Counted from the stretch's first letter, positions 26,628 through 33,964 are shown. The stretch is DNA of 33,964 bases from Pseudomonadota bacterium (GCA_023428645.1 JAEYXD010000219.1:1-33964), one strand, 5' to 3'. A program made the numbers and translations. Notes: generated by a model from the letters alone, not told the origin.

Positions 26628-27452
26628 ATGGATAGGCGAACTGTATTTTTCGTGTCCGACCAGACCGGAGTGACCGCAGAGACGATGGGTCACAGCTTGC
26701 TAACGCAATTTGACGGGCAGGCGTTTCGGCAGGTGACTTTGCCATTTATCTCCACGATTGACAAGGCGGAAGAGGCCGTCCGAAGGATCAATGCAACCGG
26801 CGAAGCGGAGGGTGTGAGGCCCGTCATCTTCAGTACGCTGCTGCAGGAAGACCTGCGCGAGATAATCAAGCGAGCGAACGGATTGTTCCTCGATTTCTTC
26901 GATGCGTTTTTGGGGCCTCTCGAACTCGAGCTGAAAGCGAAATCGTCACGGGCCCAGGGCAAGGCCCACGGCATCGCCGACATCGGCTCATATACGCTGC
27001 GCATCAATGCGACGAATTTCGCGCTCGCGAACGACGACGGCGCGACGACCCGCGACTACGAACGCGCCGACCTGATTCTCGTCGGCGTATCGCGTTCCGG
27101 TAAGACACCGACCTGCCTGTACATGGCCTTGCAATACGGGATCTTTGCCGCCAACTACCCGTTCAGCGAAGAAGAGCTGGAAGCGGGTCGCCTGCCGCCA
27201 ACGTTGGCGGTGCATAAGCGAAAGCTGTACGGGCTCACGATCGCGCCCGAGCGATTACAGCAGATTCGCAACGAGCGGCGGCCGAACAGCCGCTATGCAT
27301 CGCCCGCGCTGTGCGAATTCGAAGTGCGCAGTGCCGAGGCGATCTTCACTCGCTATGACATCCCCTACATCAACACGACGGAATGTTCCATCGAAGAGAT
27401 TGCGAGCCGCATGCTCGACAAGACGGGTTTGGAGCGCCGCTTGCGGCCGTGA
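26628..27452 (+). CDS. ppsR: PEP synthase regulatory kinase/pyrophosphorylase
   Basis: This 274-residue protein of the DUF299 family inactivates PEP synthase by ADP-dependent phosphorylation and reactivates it by phosphate-dependent dephosphorylation. The opening VFFVSDQTGVTAETMGHSLL is diagnostic, and the P-loop-like GVSRSGKT (153-160) followed by PTCLYMALQYG is the nucleotide-binding site. Its location back to back with ppsA, 182 bases away, supports action on PEP synthase rather than on pyruvate phosphate dikinase. The ATG at 26628 has only a weak GCAGAG ribosome site. The divergent region contains an imperfect palindrome, AGACT-CA-AGTCT at 26570-26581, of unknown meaning. Confidence 0.95.
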   Translation: MDRRTVFFVSDQTGVTAETMGHSLLTQFDGQAFRQVTLPFISTIDKAEEAVRRINATGEAEGVRPVIFSTLLQEDLREIIKRANGLFLDFFDAFLGPLELELKAKSSRAQGKAHGIADIGSYTLRINATNFALANDDGATTRDYERADLILVGVSRSGKTPTCLYMALQYGIFAANYPFSEEELEAGRLPPTLAVHKRKLYGLTIAPERLQQIRNERRPNSRYASPALCEFEVRSAEAIFTRYDIPYINTTECSIEEIASRMLDKTGLERRLRP

Positions 27453-27491
27453 CGCAAGTCTCATGCCGAGGACAGAAGCGTAAAATCGCTG

Positions 27492-27500
27492 TGTTATATT
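27492..27500 (+). promoter_or_regulatory. Extended -10 element immediately before the DUF1249 gene
   Basis: TGTTATATT fits the extended -10 consensus TGnTATAAT with one mismatch. It ends only six bases before the first ATG (27507), so transcription would begin at or next to the start codon and the mRNA would be nearly leaderless. No matching -35 is present at 17 bases. Confidence 0.5.
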
Positions 27501-27506
27501 CGAATC

Positions 27507-27998
27507 ATGATGCTATCGCTGCCTGATACGGACACGAACTGCGCGGTGAGCTGGCGCTCGCGGCCGGGCAGTTTCGTGAGCCTCATGTCGCTGTACGAGA
27601 GCAACTACATCCGACTCGGTTGGCTGATTCCGCGCCTTCACGACATCGAGCGCGGGTGCATCTCGAACGTTCCCGGCGATTGCCCGCTGCATCTGCGGAT
27701 CGACGAGCGCGAGAAGTACACGACGACGTTGACGCTCACGTATCTGTTCGACGACGGCGAGACGCAAGTCGCCGATCCCGATCTACAGGTGCGCATCTAT
27801 CACGACGCGCGGCTCGCCGAGGTCCAGGCATGCGCCCGTTGGCATCGGCATACGATTCTCGAGGCGATCCGTTCGGATCTTGCGCGTGCGCTCGGTGATC
27901 GCTGGCTGCGCAACATCATGCTGAACAAGTGGCTCGACTATTGCGTCGAGCGCGGCCACTGCTTCGTTCCCGCGACAGATTTCATCTCCGCACGCTGA
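27507..27998 (+). CDS. DUF1249 family protein (YqiB-like)
   Basis: This 163-residue protein resembles E. coli YqiB. The landmarks are LMSLYESNYIRLGWLIP near the N-terminus, ADPDLQVRIYHDARLAEVQAC in the middle and LNKWLDYCVERGHCF near the end. The function of the family is unknown. In enterobacteria yqiB lies beside cpdA and nudF, but neither is here. Two adjacent ATGs (27507 and 27510) follow directly after a candidate -10 and have no ribosome site. A GTG at 27546 would give an N-terminus closer in length to YqiB and is an alternative. The next gene begins 21 bases after the stop. Confidence 0.85.
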   Translation: MMLSLPDTDTNCAVSWRSRPGSFVSLMSLYESNYIRLGWLIPRLHDIERGCISNVPGDCPLHLRIDEREKYTTTLTLTYLFDDGETQVADPDLQVRIYHDARLAEVQACARWHRHTILEAIRSDLARALGDRWLRNIMLNKWLDYCVERGHCFVPATDFISAR

Positions 27999-28019
27999 CG
28001 GGCCGCATCCCCGGCCCGC

Positions 28020-29075
28020 ATGCTTCTCACGGATCGCATCGTCAGCCTCAAAGACCGCCTCGGTGCCTCGCGGCAGGTCGAGGACGAAAAGCTTCTCCAG
28101 CTGTTCTGGAATCGTGCCGAGCTCAAGAAGGAGCTGATGCGCCTGCAAAGCGAGCGCGATCGGCTGCTCGAGTACGTCAACAAGCAGGACGGCGCGGCCA
28201 CGAAGCTGCGCGAGCAAATCGACCAGTTGGAGCAGCATCTCGGCAATCCCGACGCCGCGGTGCATGCGCTCGTGTACTTCCAGCTCCGCGGTCTGTGGCG
28301 CACCTGCGCCGACAAAGTCGCGAAGTTCTCGCAGCAGTTGCAGCGCCAGCAGGAAGAGCGAGAGCGCCGTCGTCAGCTCATCGAGTTCGATCAACACAAG
28401 CGGCGCCAGCTCGCGGAGCTCGATCGCGTGCTGGCGGACGCGAAGTCCGAGGCCGATGCGCTCGCGTCGCGGTTGGCGGCGGACGAGGCGCGGCTCGCCG
28501 CGCTGCGTGGCTTCTGGAACTACTTCCGGCGTCGTCAGCTCGCGGAAGAGGTCGCCGCCGTGCGGCAGAAATGGGACCTCGCCGCGACGCGCGTGACTGA
28601 CCTTTCCGACGATCGCGCCGACCTCGAGGACGAGGCGCCGCCGCCGTTCGCGGGTATCTCGATCGACGGTCGGCGCAGCGTCAACACCGCTGTAATCGCG
28701 TTCGCGCAGCAGTTGGCGGCGAATCTGTCGGGCGGCGGGTTGGCGCTGCTGGCAAAGGAAACGACGACGAAGCGTGTCTTCGATGTCCGCTACGGCTCGA
28801 AGGAGGAGTGCGCGCGTCTGATGGCGCAACTCAAGGACGCAGTCTCGATCGTTGCCGTGCAGACGGAAGATCTACGCGGTCTGAAGCAAAGCACGGAGCT
28901 CATCAGAGCGGCGGCGATCTACCGCAACGACGCGGACACGGTGCCGCTCACGGACTCCATCGGCACGCTGCCGACGCCGTCCGCGCCCGTGTCCGGGCTC
29001 GAGAGCGTCAATCGCGCCGGCATCCATGTGCTCGTCGACGACTATTGGGATCTGTATCGCGCGCTGCTGCCTTGA
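28020..29075 (+). CDS. Unrecognised coiled-coil protein
   Basis: I do not recognise a family for this 351-residue protein. The first 210 residues are dominated by charged heptad-like helices in at least two blocks (about 20-75 and 100-200), rich in Arg, Glu, Gln and Leu. No signal peptide or membrane helix is present, so it should be cytoplasmic. The remainder (about 210-320) is a mixed, globular-looking region with GISIDGRRSVNTAVIAFAQQ and KRVFDVRYGSKEECARLMAQ. The tail ends in VDDYWDLYRALLP. It begins 21 bases after the DUF1249 gene and is probably co-transcribed. No ribosome site is clear at the ATG. Codon use matches the neighbours. Confidence 0.75.
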   Translation: MLLTDRIVSLKDRLGASRQVEDEKLLQLFWNRAELKKELMRLQSERDRLLEYVNKQDGAATKLREQIDQLEQHLGNPDAAVHALVYFQLRGLWRTCADKVAKFSQQLQRQQEERERRRQLIEFDQHKRRQLAELDRVLADAKSEADALASRLAADEARLAALRGFWNYFRRRQLAEEVAAVRQKWDLAATRVTDLSDDRADLEDEAPPPFAGISIDGRRSVNTAVIAFAQQLAANLSGGGLALLAKETTTKRVFDVRYGSKEECARLMAQLKDAVSIVAVQTEDLRGLKQSTELIRAAAIYRNDADTVPLTDSIGTLPTPSAPVSGLESVNRAGIHVLVDDYWDLYRALLP

Positions 29076-29102
29076 GCGGCTCCGTCGCTCGACGCTGAAA
29101 CG

Positions 29103-29133
29103 ACGAAGGCGAGAGGGTCGCTCTCGCCTTCGT
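29103..29133. terminator. Bidirectional terminator hairpin
   Basis: ACGAAGGCGAGAG (29103-29115) and its exact complement (29121-29133) form a perfect 13-bp stem with a five-base loop. It sits between the convergent ends of the coiled-coil gene (29075) and the Prc protease gene (29157). T-runs are short on both strands, but the strength of the stem and the location make a shared terminator likely. Confidence 0.75.
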
Positions 29134-29156
29134 AGATCATCTTGAATGGAGCGCGA

Positions 29157-31316
29157 TCAGGGCGTCTGTGTCGCACGACCATCCGCGGTCTTGAGCTTCG
29201 TCATCAACTGCGCGCTTGCCGCGCTCAGGTCGGCCGCGATCTGCGCCGTTTCCGCGAGCACCGCGTCGGGTGGCTCGGCGCCGTTCAGGTCGCTCAACTT
29301 CGCCACCGGCTCCTGTCCATGGGCCGCTCGGCGTGCGTTTTCACGCGCGAGGCGCGCCTGCTCGAGTTGCTCGCGCTCGGCAATGCGGGTCTTGAGATTC
29401 AGCGACAGCTTCTTCTGTGTGCGCACCTTCTCGAAGGAATCGAGATCGCCCAGCAACGACTTGAAGTCGGGGTCCTCCGCAATGCGGCGGTCATGGGCTT
29501 GCGCGAGCGTAGGCACCGCTTGGACCCACTGGGATGCCTTGCCGAAATCGACGGGACGGATGCGGTCCCAGGGCAGGGCGCTCTCGCGCGTGCTCTCGCC
29601 GACTTCTTCCGTGCTGATCGCCGTAGGCATCGAGATATCGGGCTGCACGCCCCGATGCTGCGTGCTCTCGCCCGTGACGCGGTAGTACTTGCCGATAGTC
29701 ACCGTCAGCTGGCCGAAACCGGGGTCGGGGCCGAGCGCATAGCGGTCGAGCGGATAGAGGTTTTGCACCGAGCCTTTGCCGTAGGTCTGCTGGCCGACGA
29801 TGATGCCGCGCCCGTAGTCCTGGATGGCGCCGGCGAAGATCTCGGACGCCGAGGCGCTGAACCGATCGACGAGTACGATCAGCGGTCCATCCCACGCGAT
29901 CGTCGGCTCCGGATCATCGAGCACCTCGACGCGACCACCCGTTTCGCGCAGCTGCACGATCGGACCAGCCGGAATGAACAGGCCGGACAGCGCGGTCGCT
30001 TCCGTCAAATGACCGCCGCCGTTACCGCGCAGATCCATGACGAGCGCGTCCATCTTCTCGGCCTTCAGTTCCTCGATGAGGCGGCGTACGTCGCGCGTCG
30101 TGCTGCGGTAGTCCTTCTCGCCCGAGGATTTCGCTTCGAAGTCCTGATAGAAGCTCGGCACGTTGATGATGCCGACCGTCATTTCACGATCGCCACGCTT
30201 GACCTTGCGGACTTCCTTCTGCGAGGCCTGCGCTTCGAGTGTGACTTTGTTACGGATGAGCTCGATCGTCTTTTCCTGCGAGCCGGGCGTGGCGCCAGCC
30301 GGCAGCACCTGCAGGCGCACGACGGTGTTGACCTTGCCGCGAATGAGCTGCACGACGTCGTCGAGGCGCCAGCCGATGACGTCGACCGGCTTGCCGTTCT
30401 TGCCTTCGGCGACGGACGTGATGCGATCGTTCGCGGTCAGCTTGCCGCTGATGGCCGCGGGGCCGCCCGGGAGCACGTTCAGCACCGTGACGTAATCGTC
30501 GACGAGCTGCAGCGAGGCGCCGATGCCCTCGTAGGACAAGCTCATCTGAATGCGGTATTCCTCGGAGTTGCGCGGCGAGAAGTAGCTCGAATGCGGGTCG
30601 AACACATGGGCGAACGCATTCATGAACACTTCGAAGATGTCGTCGCTCGTGATCTGCTCGGTGCGCTTCTGCACGCGCTCATAGCGCTTCTGCAGGATGT
30701 CGCGAGTCTCCGCCCAGTTCTTGTCCGTCAGCATCAGCGACAGAGCGTCGTTCTTCACGCGCTTGCGCCAGATCTCGTTGAGCTCGGCGGGCGTCTTCGC
30801 CCATGGTGCCTTGGCGCGATCGAATTCGAACGACTCGTCGACCGTGAAATCGGGCTCGGTCTTGAGCAGCTCGAGCGCGTAAGCCACGCGTTCGCGATTG
30901 CGCTGCTGGAACCGATTGAAGATGGTGAAGACTGGCTCGAGCGACCCGTTGACGACCGCGTCGTCGAGCTGATAGCGAAAGCGTTCGAACTCGGCGATAT
31001 CGCTGGCGATGAAGTAGCTGCGCGATGCATCCAGCTGATCGATGTAGCGGTCCAGCACGAGCGCTGACACCGGATCGTTGATCGGCGACTGGCGGTAATG
31101 CGAACGCTCGATGACGTTGCTGACGAGTTTGCTGACGCGGCGCTGACGCTCGGTCGGCGCGAGGTCTTGTGCGCTCGCATTCGTTACGGCGTTCGCGACG
31201 GGGGTTTGTGCGGTGCCGGCGAGCAAGCCGCACAACACGATCAAGGCGGGAAGACTGAAGAGCAGTGTAAAGCGACGCGGACGGGCAGCGGAGTCTTTGG
31301 AGGGCAGCTGATACAC
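29157..31316 (-). CDS. prc: Tail-specific periplasmic protease Prc/Tsp (S41)
   Basis: Prc cuts periplasmic and outer-membrane-associated proteins from their C-termini. The 719-residue protein has a signal sequence (about 14-45, ending near VANAV) and an N-terminal DUF3340-type helical region. A PDZ domain (about 235-330, with GIGASLQ and the VLPGGPAA loop) and the S41 protease domain follow. The catalytic residues, by spacing against E. coli Tsp, are Ser489 (FSASASEIF), Asp500 and Lys514 (TYGKGSVQ). A long C-terminal helical tail is also family-typical. The start is GTG at 31316 with GAGGAT about nine bases upstream. Its upstream region is shared with the small membrane protein gene at 31501. 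Confidence 0.95.
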   Translation of the reverse strand: MYQLPSKDSAARPRRFTLLFSLPALIVLCGLLAGTAQTPVANAVTNASAQDLAPTERQRRVSKLVSNVIERSHYRQSPINDPVSALVLDRYIDQLDASRSYFIASDIAEFERFRYQLDDAVVNGSLEPVFTIFNRFQQRNRERVAYALELLKTEPDFTVDESFEFDRAKAPWAKTPAELNEIWRKRVKNDALSLMLTDKNWAETRDILQKRYERVQKRTEQITSDDIFEVFMNAFAHVFDPHSSYFSPRNSEEYRIQMSLSYEGIGASLQLVDDYVTVLNVLPGGPAAISGKLTANDRITSVAEGKNGKPVDVIGWRLDDVVQLIRGKVNTVVRLQVLPAGATPGSQEKTIELIRNKVTLEAQASQKEVRKVKRGDREMTVGIINVPSFYQDFEAKSSGEKDYRSTTRDVRRLIEELKAEKMDALVMDLRGNGGGHLTEATALSGLFIPAGPIVQLRETGGRVEVLDDPEPTIAWDGPLIVLVDRFSASASEIFAGAIQDYGRGIIVGQQTYGKGSVQNLYPLDRYALGPDPGFGQLTVTIGKYYRVTGESTQHRGVQPDISMPTAISTEEVGESTRESALPWDRIRPVDFGKASQWVQAVPTLAQAHDRRIAEDPDFKSLLGDLDSFEKVRTQKKLSLNLKTRIAEREQLEQARLARENARRAAHGQEPVAKLSDLNGAEPPDAVLAETAQIAADLSAASAQLMTKLKTADGRATQTP

Positions 31317-31345
31317 TGTTTTACATCCTCATCTGGTGGAAGCGG

Positions 31346-31460
31346 TGCGTCCGCTCCAGAAAACCCGTGAAAAACGATTTGACAGCATGGCGCTCGTGCG
31401 CCCGGGCCTTGCCTGCAAGACATTCGCTCGACGCGGTCTCAAGGCTAGAGAGCGGACGCA
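31346..31460. promoter_or_regulatory. Pair of inverted 11-bp boxes between prc and the 31501 gene
   Basis: TGCGTCCGCTC at 31346-31356 recurs exactly, in inverted orientation, at 31450-31460, with 93 bases between. A third, direct copy with two mismatches (TGCGACCGCTG) overlaps the start of the next gene at 31502-31512. The boxes lie in the 184-base divergent region and could be binding sites for a regulator of one or both genes. Confidence 0.4.
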
Positions 31461-31500
31461 TGTTCAGCAAGTACGACGATCGGAGAAGTAGGGAAGTTCG

Positions 31501-31788
31501 ATGCGACCGCTGACAGTTCTCAACGCAATCGTGCTCGGTTCGGCGGCGGCGATTACGTTCGGGCTGACTGCGGTTATGGTCATCTATCTGTTCCTGAAAG
31601 ATCGTCATCCGCAACTGGCACAGGAATTCGGGCCGCTGTTGCGGAGCGCCGCGCAGTTCGCGGTCCTGACGATCGTCTCGGGCGCGAGCTTCATTGCGAT
31701 GCTGCGAAACCTTCGGTGGCGTTGGATTGCCCAGGCGGCAATGTGGCTCATCGTGCTCGCGATAGGAGCTTTGTACTGGCGGGGGTGA
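31501..31788 (+). CDS. Small three-helix membrane protein of unknown function
   Basis: This 95-residue protein has three clear hydrophobic segments at about 7-31, 47-67 and 73-92, with a charged loop (KDRHPQLAQEFG) between the first two. No catalytic motif is visible and I cannot assign a family. The ATG at 31501 has AGGGAAG four bases upstream, a good ribosome site. The frame's composition is that of a real membrane protein and not of an antisense shadow. It diverges from prc; a link to envelope quality control is only suggested by position. Confidence 0.7.
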   Translation: MRPLTVLNAIVLGSAAAITFGLTAVMVIYLFLKDRHPQLAQEFGPLLRSAAQFAVLTIVSGASFIAMLRNLRWRWIAQAAMWLIVLAIGALYWRG

Positions 31789-32015
31789 GCCAGGGGCCAT
31801 GAGGGAAAGCCCCAAAACGGACTGGGATCCTGCAGGAAAATCCGCAGCACGCGGATGCACGGAAGGCGAGTCTGACGACCGCAGGCCACGCGAATGAAAT
31901 CCCCCCAAGTTCGAGCGCAATCGAGCGTACGCGCGGCCATGGGCAGGGTCAACGCGTGTCTGGGTCGCCCGCGGTCGCCGTGAAGGCAATTCGCGGACCC
32001 ATCCTGGTCTGCTGC
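31789..32015. other. Intergenic stretch without a convincing gene
   Basis: These 227 bases lie between two small convergent genes. The longer frames crossing it are Arg/Pro-rich and lack ribosome sites. A 6-bp hairpin, ATCCGC (31840-31845) with GCGGAT (31851-31856), is followed on the minus strand by TTTTC and could weakly terminate the minus-strand gene that ends at 32016. Confidence 0.4.
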
Positions 32016-32237
32016 TCAGCGCAGGACGCGTTCCCAAGCCTTGTTCTTGTCGAAGCTGCCGCTGTTGTAAGGGTCGAACCCTTTTTTCGCGGTGCTGGCC
32101 GGCTTGGCGTTGTTTTTCGTGACCGGGCGGACGCTGATCGGCATCGCCTTGGGTGCATGAGCCGTCACCGGGTGGGGTGCATGCGCCGCAGGCTCGCTGT
32201 CGTCTTCACGTCCGCCAATCCATTTGGCGAACCACAT
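32016..32237 (-). CDS. Small hypothetical protein with a conserved-looking C-terminal motif
   Basis: This 73-residue protein begins MWFAKWIGG, continues through a low-complexity Ala/His/Pro/Lys stretch (about 16-50) and ends in a well-formed motif, GFDPYNSGSFDKNKAWERV. The tail has the composition of a conserved element, while the middle is probably disordered. GGAAA lies seven bases upstream of the ATG at 32237. A plus-strand frame (31956-32270) overlaps it but looks like a shadow. I do not know a function. The first residues could form a short amphipathic or membrane-contacting segment. Confidence 0.55.
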   Translation of the reverse strand: MWFAKWIGGREDDSEPAAHAPHPVTAHAPKAMPISVRPVTKNNAKPASTAKKGFDPYNSGSFDKNKAWERVLR

Positions 32238-32385
32238 GATAGTTTCCGAAAAGTTCAGGCAATCAACTGACTTATCAAGCTTTGCTGCAGGTTATCCGAT
32301 GCGCGGTCGGCGCCGCAGAGGCGATGGGCGGAACTGTGAACCCGATCACGGCGGGCCTAAAGGGCAATTGCCGGAGCGGCCGGGA

Positions 32386-32775
32386 TCAGTCGCCGACGCT
32401 CGGCTCGACGCGCCGTTGATCGGTGCTTCTGCTCGGCGGCGGCTCGTCGGGCGGCGGCTCGGCTGGCGCCGAGGCCCGTCGGCCGATGAGAAAGATCGCC
32501 CGGATCAGGGAGAGCACGATCAAGGGGCCGAGCGCGATCAGCCACGCGCGGACGTTGCCGGTTGCCAGGTCACCGAAAAAATCGGCATAGAACGAGCCCA
32601 TGCCCGCGCCCGCACCGTCGCCATACGGGCCGAGCAGGGTGATCCCGACCCAGAAAATCATTGCAGGCACGAGGAACAGGCCGACGGCGAGCCACACGCT
32701 GGCGAGGATCAGCTCGAAACGCAGCCGCTGGTTGTTCGGCTCTGCGTCGGTCGTGCGTGCGAGACGTTCGGGCAT
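32386..32775 (-). CDS. Small membrane protein of unknown function
   Basis: From the ATG at 32775 the protein has 129 residues with two membrane helices (about 22-49 and 76-97). The loop between them is Gly-rich and aromatic (PYGDGAGAGMGSFYADFFGD), and the cytoplasmic-looking tail is Pro/Glu/Arg-rich. The frame is open back to 32895, but those extra 40 residues would overlap the promoter of the divergent oxidoreductase gene and look non-coding, so I prefer 32775. The ribosome site there is weak. No family or function is recognised. Confidence 0.65.
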   Translation of the reverse strand: MPERLARTTDAEPNNQRLRFELILASVWLAVGLFLVPAMIFWVGITLLGPYGDGAGAGMGSFYADFFGDLATGNVRAWLIALGPLIVLSLIRAIFLIGRRASAPAEPPPDEPPPSRSTDQRRVEPSVGD

Positions 32776-32876
32776 CGTTCCATGCGGACTTACTGAAGGG
32801 GGCGCATCTTGGCGGGTCACCGCGCGTGTCGCAACTACACGGTTCGAGCTTTCGGCAGGGCAGCGGGTCGAGCCGT

Positions 32877-32882
32877 TATGAT
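32877..32882 (+). promoter_or_regulatory. Possible -10 box for the Gfo/Idh/MocA gene
   Basis: TATGAT matches TATAAT at five of six positions and lies 27 bases before the ATG at 32910. No good -35 is found at 16-18 bases; TTCGGC at 32851-32856 is 20 bases away. Confidence 0.35.
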
Positions 32883-32909
32883 CCGCGCTCATCAAACCGA
32901 GGATCGATC

Positions 32910-33869
32910 ATGAATGCACCGCGACCGCCCGCGACCCCGCTGCGCACGGCCGTCATTGGCGTCGGCTACCTGGGCCGCTTCCACGCGCAGAAGTACGCGC
33001 AGCTGCCGGGCTCCCAGCTGGTCGCCGTCGTCGATGCGAACGTGGAGGCGGCTCGCCGCGTCGCCGCGGAGCTGAACGTCGCGGCCTGCACCGACAGCGC
33101 CGAGGTGCTCGACCGCGTCGATGCTGTGAGCATCGCGGTCCCGACGCCGCTGCACTTCGAGATCGGCCGCGCGGCGCTCGAGCGCGGCGTGCATGTGCTG
33201 ATGGAGAAGCCGATCGCGACGACCGTCGCCGAAGCCCGTGCGCTCGTCGAGCTTGCCCGCGAGAAGCGTTGCGTGCTGCAAGTGGGACACCTGGAGCGAT
33301 TCAATCCCGCGATCGTCGCCGCCGCGAATCGTCTCCGCACGCCGCGTTTCGTCGAGTCGCACCGCCTTGCGCCGTTCAAGCAGCGCGGCACGGACGTGAG
33401 CGTCGTGCTCGATCTCATGATCCACGACATCGACCTGATCCAGGAGCTCGTCGGCGAGCCGATCGAGAGCATCGATGCGGTCGGCGCGACCGTGTTTTCG
33501 GGCGAGACCGACATCGTGAACGCCCGCATCCGCTTTCGCGGCGGCTGCGTCGCGAACACGACGGCGAGCCGCATCAGTCTCAAGCAAGAGCGCAAGATCC
33601 GTATCTTTCAGGACGATGCCTATCTGTCGATCGACATGCAGCAGAAGATTCTCACGGTGATCCGCAAAAAGGATGCGGCGCCGGTCGAATCGCCGGCGCA
33701 GGTGTCGATCGAAGAAGAATCGTTCGATCAGGGCGATGCGCTGCTGGCCGAGATCGAGGCATTCCTGCGCGCGATCCGCGAGGGCACCGCGCCTGTCGTG
33801 ACGGGCGAGGATGGTCTACGCGCGCTCGAAACGGCGATGCAGATCACACGATTGATTCAAGGGGTCTGA
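32910..33869 (+). CDS. Gfo/Idh/MocA family NAD(P)-dependent oxidoreductase
   Basis: This 319-residue protein has the N-terminal Rossmann motif GVGYLGRFH (17-25) and a nucleotide-binding second strand ending AVVDAN. The family catalytic EKP is in HVLMEKPIATT. A C-terminal alpha/beta domain contains GHLERFNPAI and LDLMIHDIDLIQELVG, with the His-Asp pair typical of sugar dehydrogenases of this group. GAGG lies seven bases before the ATG. The overall look recalls the GnnA type, which oxidises UDP-GlcNAc at C3 for amide-linked lipid A. No partner aminotransferase or lpx gene is visible in the 95 bases that follow, so the substrate stays open. Confidence 0.88.
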   Translation: MNAPRPPATPLRTAVIGVGYLGRFHAQKYAQLPGSQLVAVVDANVEAARRVAAELNVAACTDSAEVLDRVDAVSIAVPTPLHFEIGRAALERGVHVLMEKPIATTVAEARALVELAREKRCVLQVGHLERFNPAIVAAANRLRTPRFVESHRLAPFKQRGTDVSVVLDLMIHDIDLIQELVGEPIESIDAVGATVFSGETDIVNARIRFRGGCVANTTASRISLKQERKIRIFQDDAYLSIDMQQKILTVIRKKDAAPVESPAQVSIEEESFDQGDALLAEIEAFLRAIREGTAPVVTGEDGLRALETAMQITRLIQGV

Positions 33870-33870
33870 C

Positions 33871-33964
33871 TCATCGCGACGTCGGCACAGGCGCGGCCGT
33901 GCTCAAGCGCTGGCGCTGCAACGACTCGAGCTCCCGCCCGGCGACCTGCCGGGCGGTCGCCTGG
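33871..33964 (-). CDS. C-terminal fragment of an unidentified minus-strand protein
   Basis: On the minus strand an open frame enters from the window edge and stops at TGA (33873-33871), giving about 30 residues that end LSTAAPVPTSR. The codons are GC-rich at the third position like the true genes here. It would converge on the oxidoreductase gene with one base between stops. The fragment is too short to identify and could be chance. Confidence 0.35.
   Translation of the reverse strand, partial: QATARQVAGRELESLQRQRLSTAAPVPTSR

Noticed and set aside
29142..31067. A 641-codon plus-strand open frame opposite prc
   Set aside because: It has the same antisense-shadow composition. The minus frame carries PDZ and S41 motifs.
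31379..31384. A perfect TTGACA -35 box upstream of the gene at 31501
   Set aside because: The bases 16-18 further on are GC-only (around CCCGGG), so no -10 accompanies it.
31956..32270. A 104-codon plus-strand frame over the small 73-residue gene
   Set aside because: It has no ribosome site and an incoherent composition; the minus frame has a better start and a patterned C-terminus.

Overview
This is chromosomal DNA from a high-GC proteobacterium with uniform codon use. The core-gene order points to a Gammaproteobacterium: divergent dapA|gcvR-bcp, ffs-dnaX-ybaB-recR, orn facing an M48 protease plus rsgA, and the ppsA|ppsR pair. Added to a hopanoid cluster, this fits the Nevskiales/Steroidobacter/Xanthomonadales neighbourhood. 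The lineage is an inference; no rRNA is present to settle it.

Positions 1-13472 are a hopanoid (bacterial sterol-like lipid) locus in three transcription blocks. Block 1 (+) has the tail of an unidentified gene, hpnN (RND exporter) and hpnA (epimerase-like). Block 2 (-) runs hpnI (glycosyltransferase), hpnJ (radical SAM cyclitol-ether enzyme), hpnL (membrane protein) and a ferritin-like diiron protein not among the named hpn genes. Block 3 (+), divergent from block 2, runs idi, hpnH (adenosylhopane synthase), hpnM (MlaC-like periplasmic carrier), a polyprenyl-diphosphate-synthase homologue that has lost its catalytic residues, and dxs. The block thus combines isoprenoid supply (dxs, idi), side-chain building (hpnH, hpnI, hpnJ) and lipid transport (hpnM, hpnN). 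Squalene formation and cyclisation genes (hpnC/D/E/F), hpnG and the deacetylase hpnK are not in the window.

Positions 13554-22830 are housekeeping: tRNA-Ser(GGA), dapA, divergent gcvR-bcp-phoH-queF, the 4.5S SRP RNA with a likely extended -10 promoter and a structured leader, dnaX-ybaB-recR, then rsgA and an M48 protease on the minus strand. Positions 22938-29075 hold orn and a DUF938 methyltransferase, PEP synthase and its regulator back to back, a DUF1249 gene that may be leaderless, and an unrecognised coiled-coil protein. From 29157 to the end are a Prc/Tsp protease, three small poorly known genes (two of them membrane proteins), a Gfo/Idh/MocA oxidoreductase, and the last codons of an unidentified minus-strand gene.

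The two most unusual items are the IspA-like pseudoenzyme (10789-11568) and the diiron protein (3727-4593), both inside the hopanoid locus. No mobile element, CRISPR array or phage gene was seen, and no gene-free stretch exceeds 300 bases.
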